The position numbers were made by a program, and so were the translations under genes. The notes below the pieces were generated by a model. The model did no database searches. It was given only the letters and a program-made list of their open reading frames with translations, and was not told where the DNA came from. Below are positions 19,891 to 30,873 of a stretch of DNA of 64,000 nt, in pieces. The DNA comes from Viola odorata (lineage: Eukaryota; Streptophyta; Magnoliopsida; Malpighiales; Violaceae): contig OY829543.1 of assembly GCA_963691705.1 (NCBI GenBank), forward strand, positions 49,766,564 through 49,830,563, written 5' to 3'. Position 1 is the first letter of the stretch; every line of letters begins with the position of its first letter.

Positions 19891-20949
19891 TAGGGGTGTG
19901 CGTTCGGATTTCGGATCGGAATCCGACGAGTTCGGATCGGATTTTTTCGGATTCGAATTTTTTCGGATCGGATTTTTTCGGATTTTTTGACAGGGAATTC
20001 GAAACCAGTCCGACACCTTCGGTTTCGGATCGGTTCGGTCGGATTTTCGGATTTTTTTTGAATTTTCGATCGTAATTGTAAATAATCATGCATACGAATA
20101 GATAATAATTAAAATACAAGGACGAACACATTTTTCACGGTTTTAATTAAAAGCCCACTTTCTCATCTTTTTGTTGTTGGGCGGAGCCCAACTCTCCTTT
20201 ATTTTCCTTCTCTTTTTCGTTCACTCTCTTCTCTTTTTTTTCTTTTTTTTTCTTTTCTTTGTTATTGGGCCGTAGCCCAACTTTCTTTTCTTATTTTTTC
20301 TTCCTTCTTTCATTCCTTTCTTCTATTCCCAATTCCCAATTCCCTTCTCTGTTTCTTCTATTTTTTCTTCTTCTATTCCCAATTCCCTTCTCTGCTTCTA
20401 TTATTTCTTCTCTTTTCTTTTTTTAATTTGGATGATGAGCAGCGAGGGAGATCCGGCGAGGGAGATCCGGCGATGGTGGTGTTGGGTTGAGTGGAGAGGA
20501 TGCGGCGGTGTGGTGTTGGAGCAGCGGGATCGGCTGTGGCGATTGTTGCGTCGTGGCTGGGCGGTTGATTGGTGGCTGCTGGGTGACTTTTGGTGAGTGA
20601 GTCGGTGACACTTGACAGAGAGGCACAAGGATTGGGTTGGGGTTGGGGACAGACAAAGGGTGGCTGCGTTTGCGGGTTGGGTTGGGGATTAGGATTTAGG
20701 ACATTAGGTAAACTGAAAATGAATTAGGGTTGGGACTTGGGTGGGTGGGAGTCGGGCCGGATCATTTAACCATTTGGCTTATCGGAATCCGACGGATTCC
20801 GATAATCCGACCGTCGGAATCCGAAACTGATCGGATTCCGACTGCCTCCTCCGAACCGGATCCAAAAATGGTGCGGATCGGATCGGATGGATGAGTTCGG
20901 ATCGGATCGGATCGGATCGGTCGGATCCTCCGATCCGAGCTCACCCCTA
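19891..20949. mobile_element. hAT-type non-autonomous element with perfect 8-bp TSD
   Basis: 1059 bp flanked by GTACCAGT at 19883-19890 and 20950-20957. The ends are TAGGGGTGTGC and GCTCACCCCTA, matching the TAGGGGTG(T/A)GC ends of plant hAT elements. Both subterminal regions are dense in CGGATCGGATT-like repeats in opposite orientation, likely transposase-binding arrays. The interior is CT-rich with no transposase. Confidence 0.88.
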
Positions 20950-21075
20950 GTACCAGTCATCCATCCATGTTGTTCTCTCTTCTTTTATGTCCTTGTTATT
21001 ATTATATCTACAAATTAAAATTCAAAACATTTATAGCTACTACACTTTCTTTTTAATAAGAGTTTTTAAAAATTA

Positions 21076-21634
21076 CTCCCTCTTGCTTTTTTTAATTGTC
21101 GTTTGGGCTCAAATCACAGTTTTTAAGGATTGCACTGTACCATCTAACGAAGCCCAGCATTCTACTCCCTCCGTGTACTATTAAATGATGTTTTGAAATA
21201 GTAAAAATTCGTAGGACAATGATCTTTGATCTTATTTTATTCCACATTATTTCATTTTTACTCCTAATTTCCACTCAAATTATCACACCGTCATGAAATT
21301 GGGTTGATGTATAAAAAAAAAATTATCATTTGCACAAAATATATGCTTCGGAAAAGATAAAATGACAAGTATTATGAACAGTAAGAATCCGTAGGAAAGT
21401 GACAGTTAATAGTAAACAGAGGGAGTATCATTTTTTGTTGGAAAAAATATTAAAAAATGAATAAAGCTGATCAAAGTGGTAGCTGTCAAAGTTTGGTTGG
21501 TACTGGCGGACAGCGGGTGCAGGAAAAATAATAGTATTAAAAAAATGAAAAAGTTACTTTTTGTCACAAAACGACATCTATTTTTACACCACCATTTTTA
21601 GGCCAAAACAACAGATAAAAGGAACCGGAGGGAG
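21076..21634. mobile_element. Stowaway MITE (outer), interrupted by a second Stowaway
   Basis: Flanked by TA (21074-21075 and 21635-21636) with ends CTCCCTCTTGC and, reversed, CTCCCTCCGGTTCC. The paralogous segment near 61413-61420 reads straight through (TTAATAAATAG) with a single TA, an empty site. The element encodes nothing; its own sequence is split by the element at 21165-21425. Confidence 0.85.
21165..21425. mobile_element. Stowaway MITE (inner)
   Basis: 261 bp, TA flanks at 21163-21164 and 21426-21427. Ends are CTCCCTCCGTGTACTATTAA and, reversed, CTCCCTCTGTTTACTATTAA. Related in interior to the element at 62769-63018. Confidence 0.88.
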
Positions 21635-21636
21635 TA

Positions 21637-22636
21637 ATAAATAGAGAAGAATATATATACACGGATGAAACGAGGACTCAGGTGCGTATCTTTGTAACCC
21701 TTTTTTTTTAAATGCAGAAACTGATGCATCTTTGCATCTTTTTAAATATAGTTTTTAAGATCAAGTTAAGGTACGACTGTTGTTTTAAGCTATTATATTT
21801 ACTGCTAAATTGTTCACTTAATTAATTAATAAAATCTCGTTTATCATTAAAAAAAACATATTGAAAAAAATGTAGTATTAATTTGTGCAATAGTAAATAT
21901 ATGGTATTATATAGAAATATATGGAATCTGAGATAGTAAATGGTACTGATATTTTGATCGGTACCGATACATCCTATACTAATTGTAAAAGGTAAAATAG
22001 AAGGTAGAAATCGTAATTATAACTTAAAATGACAGTTAATTTGGATCACGTGAAAAAATGACAATTATTGGACATATGATTGAGTGTTTATATAACCGAA
22101 GAAAAATTACCGCTATGATACTTGTAATGCTAGTCAGTGTGGACTTGTGTTGTGCTAGTCAGTGTTCATTAAATGGATTTGATAGTGAAAGCATAGCAAC
22201 TAAAATATTACTATCTTTTAAAAGAAATTGAGAAAGCCGAGAAAAAAAGCAGCCATTTTGTTTGTAACAGCAAAAAAGCAGAGTTCAACATCTACGTGCC
22301 AACATGCAAGAAAATCAACACACCAGAACCGTGACACAGCCTGCCCAGATAGATTACTGCAAATTAATTTGAATTATTAAAAAAAGAAAAAGAAAAAGAA
22401 AAAGAAGTAACTGAAAGGACTAAAATTCATAATTGAGGGGTGTGACAAAACTTCGTCTGCTATATAAACAACCGCTTTATAAGCAGATACTCCCTCCCAA
22501 TTTAATTAAACTTCGTCTGCTATATATCCTTCTGTCTCTTTAGATTCTTGATGCTACTGATTTGGATTAAAATTTGATAGTTTCTTTTACTGTATATATC
22601 ACTTCTTACTATTTTTTATATTTTGTCATGATGCAG
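21637..22636. other. Intergenic DNA upstream of membrane-segment exon
   Basis: AT-rich. Contains two copies of AAACTTCGTCTGCTATATA (about 22448 and 22507), each overlapping a TATA-like sequence, and an AAAAAG microsatellite near 22381. These could be promoter remnants for the exon at 22637, but that is inference. No other gene seen. Confidence 0.35.
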
Positions 22637-22824
22637 CTCTTCATCAGTCTCCTTTCATTCAAGTCACATGCTTCTCCATTGTGGTCTATAGCGTTGGATG
22701 GGCCGTGGTCCACAAGTACCTGCTAGGTTTCGGCCCAAAGATGCGTTTTCGTGTTGGCACTACCATTCAGGTTGTGGCCCAACAATTTGGTTACCGAAAC
22801 TTTAGAGTGATGGAACTAGAATGA
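22637..22824 (+). pseudogene. Exon or gene fragment resembling membrane segment of the 17-18 kb gene
   Basis: After a pyrimidine tract and TGATGCAG acceptor-like site, the frame reads LHQSPFIQVTCFSIVVYSVG, then WAVVHKYLLGFGPKMRFRVG, then TTIQVVAQQFGYRNFRVMEL, E and a TGA at 22822-22824. The hydrophobic part followed by KYL...FGP aligns with SIVAYYMGSDLFQKYL...FGPES in the minus-strand gene near 17400. The two loci are in opposite orientation. No complete gene could be built upstream, so this is either the last exon of a gene with distant exons or a fragment. Function not recognised. Confidence 0.35.
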
Positions 22825-22831
22825 ATAATAA

Positions 22832-24191
22832 GGGTAATTACAGAAAACCCCTTATACTATTGAAAAAAAACTGAAATTTTCTTTATCTTTTCAATTTTTT
22901 ATTTCGCCTTACTCAATTTAGGATCAACTGAAAATCTCATGTCTCTATTAGTCAAACTAACATATTACAAAAAGTTTTTTTTCTTTAAAACCTATTATAG
23001 CAGGTAATTATGTATTAAATATTTTAATTAATTTAAAAAATTCAGAAAAATAATGTAATTATTTTAAAAAATTAAAAAGAATAATCTAATTAATTTAAAA
23101 GATAAAAAAATATAAAAATTTCAAAAAAAATTAATTAATCTAAAAATTCAGAAAAAATGAAAATTTTTCAAGGAAATTGAAAAAGTTCCAAAAATGTACA
23201 AATTCTAAAAAATAGATTATAAATTCCAAAAAAATGTAAAAATAAAAAACAAATGTAAAAATTTCAAAAACAATTGTAACAATTACAAAAAATTGTAAAA
23301 ATCCCATAAAAATGTACAAATTTCAAAAAAAATCATAAAATTTTAAAAATGTAAAATTGGAAAAAACATATGTTAATTAATCTAAAAATTTCAAAAAACA
23401 TACAAATACCAAAAAAAATTAAAAATTCCAAAAAAAATGTCAAAATTCGAAAAAAAAGTACAAATCCTAAAACAAATGTAAAAATAACAATAAAAAAGTT
23501 TAATTAATCTAAAATTCCAGAAAATGTTAAAAATCCAAAATAAATGTTAAAATTATAATTTTACATTTTGTTTATTTGTTTTGGAATTTGTACATTTTTT
23601 TATTTTTACATTAATTAACATTTTTTTTGGAATTTTTACATTTTTTTAGAGTTTGTAAGTTTTTTGGAATTTTTACATTTTTTAGAATTTTAATTTTTTT
23701 TGGAATTTTTACAATTATTTTTTAGAACATTACATTTTTTGGAATTTTTACACTTTTCTGAATTTTAAGTTTAATTAATAATTTTATTATTTTTACATTT
23801 TATGGAATTTATAATTTTTTATAATTTTTACATTTTTTTCTGAATTTTTATCAATTTGTTTGTAATTTGTACATTTTTTGTTATTTTTATATTTTTTCTG
23901 AATTTTTAAAATTAATTGCTTTATTTTTTAAAATTAATTACTTTATTTTTTAAAATTAATTACATTATTTTCTAAATTTTAAAATTAAATTTTTTTTTCT
24001 GGATTTATTAAATTAATTATATTATTTAATACATAATGTTATTATGGTAAATAAGTTGAAACCCGGAGTCAGAGGTAAAAAGTAACGGAATTGAGCATTG
24101 ACTGACGAATCCCATGGATTTGCAGTTGACCCTAAATTCAGGATATTTCTGTTTTTCGCAATAGTAATGAGGGTCTTTCTACAATTACCCC
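22832..24191. mobile_element. Mutator-like non-autonomous element with AT-rich hairpin interior
   Basis: 1360 bp flanked by the 9-bp repeat GAATAATAA (22823-22831 and 24192-24200), the TSD length of Mutator-like elements. The ends form a roughly 50-bp imperfect inverted repeat (GGGTAATTACAGAAAACCCC and, reversed, GGGTAATTGTAGAAAGACCC). The interior is A-rich on the left half (TCCAAAAAAATGTAAAAAT variants) and T-rich on the right, so the whole element can fold on itself. No transposase. Confidence 0.8.
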
Positions 24192-24328
24192 GAATAATAA
24201 TTTTATTAATAAAATGTTGAATCTCACCGGAGTAGTTCCTCAATCAAACCCATGTCTTCGTGTGGTGGTGATCGCGGATATGATTGATGGGCTCCACAAG
24301 TCGGTATTTCTCCCCACCATGTACGTAG

Positions 24329-26289
24329 CAAGAATCGGACAGCGAATTGAAAATGAAAATTTTATGGTTTAATCGGGTTCGACCGGATTAATCCATTAGA
24401 CCATTTTAAACCGTTTATATATCGAACCGCTCAATCTTAAATAATTGAACCGGATTGAACCGGCCAGTTTTCTATTTAATGGATATAGCATTTTACATCA
24501 AAATAAAATATCAAATAAATCAAAAGTTAAAAATAAAAAAAACAATCAAACATTCAAATAAAATGATATTCAAAGTTCAAATACACTTAAATATCCAAAT
24601 TACAAAATAAAGAAACAATCCAACATTCAAATGAAATGATATTCAAAGTTCAAACACACTTAAATATCTAAATTGTAAAATTGTTAATCTCATGGATTGA
24701 CAACAAGTTGAGAGGTTGAGCCACTAGCACTTTCAATTCCTTCATCTTCATCATTCTCATCATCAAGCTCATTTTGAAGATTCAACTCTAGTATTATCAA
24801 ATAAAACATAAAAATAAAGAATCAATAAATTAACCACAATAGTTTCATATCAACAACTTTTATAATAAGTAGGTAGTTACCAACTTACCCTCATTAGAGA
24901 CATCTTGAATATTACATGCTTCCATATCACTTCAGAAAGCCTCTAATTCAGAACTTGTTAGACTTGGTGGTTCATCTTCTAATATCCAAATATCATTAGC
25001 TCGAAACTCCTCAAAATTTATAGGGTCATAATTCCTACCCTTTAAACTCCTATATTAATTAACCAAAATATTAACAAGTTGTCTACATAATTACAGTAAC
25101 CAAACAATTTACTCCAAACACAACTGGAGTTAAAATTCAAAATTATAGATTGTTAATAAATAAAAAGTGAAAAGTATAGAAACGTATTTTTGTTGTAGCC
25201 TTAAATTGTAATGAACATATACCAAATTTATCAAACATTTCTATTACTATTTCTACTCTAGCAAATTAAGCAAAATGTAAAGATTTAGCAAAATGTTATT
25301 ATCTAAATAAAGATAAATGTCAACAAAATGTTAGAGCAGCAAAAGTTTCAGCAAAAAGTTCCCAAACATAATCACTTTTGCCACTAATAGAAGGTGAAGA
25401 GCTAGTAGTTTAAGAAGTTAAATTCTGATTTTACATTCCTGAAATTGAGCCAGTAGATAAATTTTAATCAAGAAATATACAGAGTAAAACTACAAATTAA
25501 ACACAAATAGCTACTGTTATTGCAAATCAAACACAAGTAACTATTGCAATTGTATATTATTTGCGCAACTTTAATTAGTTCAAAATGCAATTTTAATCAG
25601 TTTTGCGGTATGCGTATTTTCTTCCTCGCTCTTTTTGCCTATTTAAATCTCATAATGATAGCTAAAATTGGATTCTTGATTAAAGCAGCTTGACTTGAAA
25701 ATTATTAGTTGATAATGCATTCTTTTTTAGCATTAATATTTTTCAACAAAAATCTGAAAGAAACGTACTTTTGTTGTGCTAGATTATTAACTGATTATCA
25801 AATTATATCAAGACTCAAGCCATCAATACATGATTTCTACACAAAACATCACTAATTTGGATGTTCACATCCAGAAAATTTCAAAGATTACCTGCTGTCG
25901 TCGCAGAGTCTCAACATTGCTGACTGCAGTGCTGAGGAGCGGCTGCGTCGTATGAAAAGAAGAGAAAATGAAGAATTAGGTTTTTTTTGGTAGGAATGAA
26001 ATTGAAGGAAGAACACGACGAAGAGAAGAAATGAATTAATGAAGTGAAATGTTCACTTACAAAATGACGTCGTTTGTGTTAAAACGACGTCGTTTACGCT
26101 TGACTCATCGAACCAGTCGGGTCAATATTGAATCGGCCGGGTCGACGGTTGTGTAAATACCGATCGGGTCGACCGATCGAACCCGGTTCAAATGTATATC
26201 CCGTCAGATAGTTGAATCGAACCAAAAATCTAAAATTTCACGATTGAACTGACCAGACCGACCGATCCGATCCGATTTTGAAAATACTG
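24329..26289 (-). mobile_element. hAT transposon, deletion derivative
   Basis: 1961 bp between GTACGTAG (24321-24328) and GTATGTAG (26290-26297), an 8-bp TSD with one change. The right end reversed is CAGTATTTTCAAAATCGGAT; the left end is eroded. Subterminal regions carry opposed GGTTCGACCGG-type repeats. Inside, minus-strand exons encode only the C-terminus of a hAT transposase (next entry) and a possible 5' leader exon with a CAGCAG/GTAATC donor near 25894. The transposase core is missing. Confidence 0.75.
24690..25049 (-). pseudogene. hAT transposase C-terminal exons
   Basis: Exon 25049-24899 reads RSLKGRNYDPINFEEFRAND, then WILEDEPPSLTSSELEAF, then an in-frame TGA, then further residues to a GTAAGT donor (24893-24898). 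After an intron, exon 24787-24690 reads LQNELDDENDEDEGIE and ends QLVVNP and TGA. The RNYDPINFE...W(I)E.EPP.L pattern with an acidic tail is the usual end of plant hAT transposases, after the dimerisation domain. Catalytic residues are absent. Confidence 0.6.
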
Positions 26290-26297
26290 GTATGTAG

Positions 26298-26957
26298 ATT
26301 TAGTCCAACTGAATACTGAATAGTACTCCAAACAGAAAGTGGATTCAACTCTTTTTCCTCCTACGACATTATGTTATATAATGATGCTTACCAATAATCA
26401 TTGGTATTTCTTTCTTTTAATAAATCTTTCAAAGTTGATTAATTCAATTTCACAAAAACTATCACGATATTTTAATACCAACAAACAACCAATGAATTAC
26501 TACATATTTATGATAATTTTATTAACGGAAGTTTTATAGTAAAGAGAGTTTATTTTTCTTGAATTTTAGTGAGAAAAGTTTACGTTACTCGACTGAATAG
26601 TGTTATTTTCACAGTCTAAATTATTACTTTTATACTCTTTAATGTGAAAAATTATCGTATATATTTTATTTTATGACATGAATATTAATACTTAAATAGG
26701 GATAGTAAAGTAAATTTATAAATAAAAAGTGTAAGAGTAACAATTAAACATGAGAATAATACCACCTACTGGACACTCTACACTATGTCATTTCGGGCCT
26801 TGAGTATAAGTTATAGTTGATTGACGTTTATTTCCACGTATTTTTACCATCTTAAACTACCTTGTTTATGGTAAAAAAAATCTCTTTCACATCAATTTGC
26901 TATCTTTTGAAGGAAGTCTTGGGCAAGGGAGGAAATGAAGGAAACATATGCCTTGAG
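26298..26957. other. AT-rich interval, nothing recognised
   Basis: No gene, RNA or transposon ends seen. A 66-aa plus-strand ORF at 26339-26539 has low-complexity hydrophobic composition and no supporting context. Confidence 0.4.
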
Positions 26958-28692
26958 CGACAGAGTAGCAATCTTGGTCGTAGGTGATTGAACACTAAAA
27001 CGTATTATTTTCATCTGCCAGAGTAGCAATCTGCCAACTGTCTCTTCTAAAAGATTACTTCTGCTGAAGTCTGATTCCAGCTAGAAGTCCCAATTGACAG
27101 AGCAGACTCCTATTGTTTAGGAGATTAAAATAATTTCTTTTAATTTAGATAATTATCTTTTCTAAGTCTTTTGAATTTCAAAAAACACTTAGTGCTACTT
27201 AAACTCTTGCGAAAAGAGGGTTGCGTCTCTTTTCTCTCTCTTCTTCTTCCCGAATTTTTCTTCTTCTTCTTCTCTGGAACAGCAGCCATAGCGGGAGCTT
27301 GAACGTTGTTTGCTATTCTTTCTCTTTAATTAATTAATTCTAGTTTATGCTTTCATCTATTTTATTTATTTATTTCTTATGATGATCGGCTAAGCCCTTC
27401 TATTCCTTGTGAGGACTCATCGTCATGCTTAATTGATTGTGAGGTCTAAACGTTGTTATTAAATCCCATCTTGCATCTCTAATTGTTTTAACTAAATGTC
27501 AATTTATGCATACTTCTATTGAAGCTTGATCAACTGCACTAGGATTTGCATGATTACTGTCTTCTCTTGATACCTCGGAGTCTACACTATAGAAGGAGAT
27601 ACGAAGGCGACCAACTGATCGACGGATCAGATTGGAAAATAATTAGAGTCTGGTTTACAAGAGTAAACACTTCTCTCTCTTGGACCCGGGAAGGTCTCTC
27701 ACGGTAGAATTATTTGGTCATTTTATTAGACCTAATAGAATGACTTCTTTAGGCAATAAAATAGATCAAGGACCTTAATCGGTGGAAACCTTTAAGGGTC
27801 TGTTTGGCGTTCCGGTTCTAGTCCCAAAAGTGTTGTGGCAAAAGTGTTGTGGAAAAAGTACTTCTGGAAAAGCTAGTATGTTGTTTGGTAAACACTTCTT
27901 AAAAGTGTTGTGGGAAACGAGAAGTTGTTTTCGGTGTTTGGTAAAACTATAAAAATGAAATAGTTGGAGTATAAAACCCATTTTTAAAAAATTAATAAAA
28001 ATAAAAAAAGTGGATCTATAATTACTTATCTTGAGATGGAGATTTTATTGTGGTAGTTTTTAATTTATTTTGTTCTAGTATATAAAGTAAAAAAATGAAT
28101 TTAAAATGAAAAAAAAAAAGAGAGAGAGGGCAACCGAGCTTTTGCCACTAGAGCAATTTTGCTCCAGTGAGGAAAGGAGAGGGGCCAAGGCAAAAGCTCA
28201 ACCGAGCTTTGTAGAAAGCAGGTTTCCAAAGGTGTTGCCAAACACCACTTTCCAGCTTCTTGGTTTTGAAACCAACTTTTGCAACCCAAACCTGTTTCCC
28301 AAACAGGCACTAAGAATCTTGAATAGGTAGAGAGTAGGAGATCTAGGTGGAAACCTGATCTCTATAGCCGCCTGTAAGTTTGGTTTTGAAAATACTTGAA
28401 TCGATGATCAATCAATCTAATGCATGAGCTCATTGGAATCCTCACTGGGAATTCATCACCTCTAATTTCACACACATCACTCATTTATTACTTTTTGTTA
28501 TTTCTATTTCTTAATTATTCACAACAACGTTAATATTGGTATTTACCACTCGTTGCATTCCTAGTCGTTTACAAAGAATTTTAATTGCCACCGAATCCCT
28601 GAGGACGAACCTTTTTCCACTTGCTACTGTTTTAAACTACATGTGCATGGTAGATTGTACTTATTTAATTTTTACGATTTTAGTAACCATCA
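26958..28692 (+). repeat. Athila-type LTR (element E, left, plus orientation)
   Basis: Ends ...AACCATCA at 28692, followed after five bases by an Asp-type PBS. The start is approximate, placed where CGACAGAGTAGCAATCTTGG resembles the start of the D LTR. The segment contains a TAA-flanked Tourist MITE (27796-28310). Its 3' portion (27693-28692, without the MITE) is matched by the inverted LTR at 29137-29612. Confidence 0.6.
27796..28310. mobile_element. Tourist/PIF-Harbinger-type MITE in element E LTR
   Basis: 515 bp flanked by TAA (27793-27795 and 28311-28313). Ends are GGGTCTGTTTGG and, reversed, GTGCCTGTTTGG. The inverted LTR copy at about 29512 has the uninterrupted site (reversed, CCTTTAAGAATC), confirming insertion and the 3-bp duplication. 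No coding sequence; the ORFs inside are chance. Confidence 0.88.
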
Positions 28693-28697
28693 AATTT

Positions 28698-28715
28698 TGG
28701 CGCCGTTGCCGGGGA
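28698..28715 (+). other. PBS of element E (tRNA-Asp type)
   Basis: TGGCGCCGTTGCCGGGGA, the primer-binding sequence of Athila elements, complementary to the 3' end of tRNA-Asp. Identical to the PBS of element B. Confidence 0.85.
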
Positions 28716-28745
28716 TTCATCAGTACTAATTGATTTTTCTATGTT

Positions 28746-29110
28746 TTATGACCAGGTCCTCTTTTTAGCAATTAAACAACCTAGAGATCACCAGAGGCGG
28801 AGGATAGAAAAAAAAAATCCAAAAAAATAACTCTTCATCAGAAACAGCTTCAACAGCAAAGGGACTCTCTCCCAGAACTGAGAGAGAGCACATCCGCACA
28901 CAAATGACTACAGAGGTATTGTTATGTTCCCTAATTAATAAAATGAATTCCTTATCTTTTCGAGTCTCTTCTATTGCTGATCAGATGCAACAACTCACAT
29001 ATGGAGCGCCTGGTTTCCAATCACATCCTTGGGCGAATACCCACAACTACAATCAAGGAGGGGAGTATCCCCCGAATTTCAACTGGACTCCACAACAGCC
29101 ACCACAATTA
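28746..29110 (+). pseudogene. gag: gag remnant of element E
   Basis: Starts MTRSS as in elements B and D but stops after five codons. A later piece (QMQQLTYGAPGFQSHPWANT, NYNQGGEYPPNFNWTPQQPP) corresponds to the Pro/Gln-rich region after the zinc finger of Athila gag. The gag core between is missing. Only about 365 bp of internal region separates two opposed PBS/LTR sets. Confidence 0.65.
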
Positions 29111-29113
29111 CCA

Positions 29114-29131
29114 TCCCCGGCAACGGCGCTA
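29114..29131 (-). other. Inverted PBS paired with element E
   Basis: Reads TCCCCGGCAACGGCGCTA on the plus strand, i.e. an Asp-type PBS with one mismatch on the minus strand, next to the inverted LTR. Confidence 0.8.
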
Positions 29132-29136
29132 AAATT

Positions 29137-29612
29137 TAATGGTTGCGGAAACCGTCAAAAATAAATAAGTACAATCTACCATGCATATGTAGTTTAGTAG
29201 CAAGTGGTAAAAGGTTCGTCCTCAGGGATTCGGTGGTAATTAAAATTCTTTGTAAACGACTAGGAATATAACGAGTGATAAATACCAGTATTAACGTTGT
29301 TGTGAATAATTAAGAAATAGAAATAACAAAAAGTAATAAATAGGTGATGTATGTGAAATCAGAGGTGATGAATTCCCAGTGAGGATTCCAATGAGCTTAT
29401 GCATTAGATTGATTGATCATCGATTCAAGTATTTTCAAAACCAAACTTACAGGCGGTTATAGAGATTAGGTTTCCACCTAGATCTCCTACTCTCTACCTA
29501 TTCGAGATTCTTAAAGGTTTCCACCTATTAAGGTCCTTGATCTATTTTATGGCCTAAAGAAGTCATTCTATTAGGTCTAATAAAATGACCAAATAATTCT
29601 ACCGTGAGAGAC
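29137..29612 (-). repeat. Inverted, truncated LTR facing element E LTR
   Basis: Reverse complement of the 3' portion of the E LTR (28692 back to about 27693), lacking the Tourist MITE. It ends abruptly at GAGAGACC where the D LTR begins, so D interrupted or truncated it. The missing distal part was not found on the other side of D (near 53955), so a deletion is implied. Confidence 0.8.
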
Positions 29613-30798
29613 CGATAGAGTAGCAATCTTGGCCGCAGGATTGGCCAAGATTGCAAAGATAGAGGCGTGCTGGTCATGGACTCAAGGAAGACACATTTTG
29701 ATTGAGAAACCAGCTGGTTGTTGCGTCCACTGGAATGACTCTTGGATGTAATCCGATTTGAACAAAAACAATCTGTTTAGTATTTATTATTCTATCTTAT
29801 TTTTGAATTTGAACATTTGGAGATTTAGTGTTATCTCCTATCTTTTTGGAGTTTGAAATTTGGAAGAGAACGTGATTGATGGGGACTCTAACCTTGTTAA
29901 AGGTTAGGGAAGGCTGTCAATTACGGAAGCTTCCTCCTTCCAACTTCTGTTTTGTAAACACTTTGTTGTGATAATTCTTTGGAATATCGCATTTTCATTC
30001 TATTTTCATGTTCTTCAATTATTTCTTTGCTTCTTTGATTATTATGTCTAGTAGCTAAACACCTAATTCTTGGTAAGGGTTGTGTGAGCGTACTTGTGAT
30101 TCGTGAGACCGATCTGTTCTTATTATCCTCTCATTCGTAATTGATTCGAGTTCTATTTTAACAAGTCGGTTCCCGTCTAGGCTAAGACTTAATCAATCTT
30201 AGGCAAGACAACGAATTTGTAGCCAGTCACGAAGGGGACGAGCGAAACCGGAGTGACGCAAGTAGGCAGCTAGCCTCGCGGAGGTTAGTGGACTTGGATT
30301 GATATAGGCCTAACCAGACTGACAATCTAGGGCTCCAAGTTGGGAGTAGCTTGGCCTAGACTCTGTCTTTCCCTATGATATTGAGAAAACACATGTGCCT
30401 CAAGCCAGTAGCCAATTGGATAAACCCTTTAACCAGCAAGGTGTCCACTAGCTAGGATCACTAGGAAAGGGAGTTCTCGCTAAGTTTACCTCACATCAGT
30501 TCACAACCAATCCCAACCACCAATCTTAGCTAAGATTCTCTTCTGCTTAAGATTGTTTCTTTATTTAATTTTTGCTTTGTTCCTTTTTATTGCTTTGCTT
30601 ATCTTAATTACAGAAACAAAACCCCTCAACTCCAGTGACGAGGAAGTCGAGTCAAAACTATAACTTCCCGAAAGATCTCTGTGGACGATCCTCTTACCAC
30701 GATCTACAAGTTCCTTGTGGACGAGTGATGAGTTTTATTCCTACCCCTAAATTCGTATATTTTATACAACTAAATTTGATGCCCTCGACACGCAATTA
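29613..30798 (+). repeat. 5' LTR of element D (Athila type, old)
   Basis: Runs from CGATAGAGTAGC (TGATAG with a changed first base) to GCAATTA just before a degenerate PBS. LTRs in this nest otherwise begin TGATAG and end ATCA; both ends here carry substitutions, consistent with age. The 3' LTR of D was not found in the window. Confidence 0.55.
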
Positions 30799-30803
30799 AA
30801 TTT

Positions 30804-30821
30804 TGACGTCGTTGCCGGGGA
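30804..30821 (+). other. PBS of element D, degenerate
   Basis: TGACGTCGTTGCCGGGGA, two mismatches to the Asp-type PBS of B and E, both in CpG-like contexts. Confidence 0.8.
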
Positions 30822-30873
30822 TCTTTTGACGGTGTTTTTGTAGTTTTGTTTTTATTTTTATCTTTGGCAGTTG

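Noticed and set aside
19709..20093. Several overlapping Ile-Arg-Ser-Asp-Pro-rich ORFs
   Set aside because: Produced by the CGGATCGGATT subterminal repeat of the hAT element on all frames.
28101..28330. ORFs of 69-74 aa on both strands
   Set aside because: Lie inside or across the end of the Tourist MITE, which has no coding capacity.
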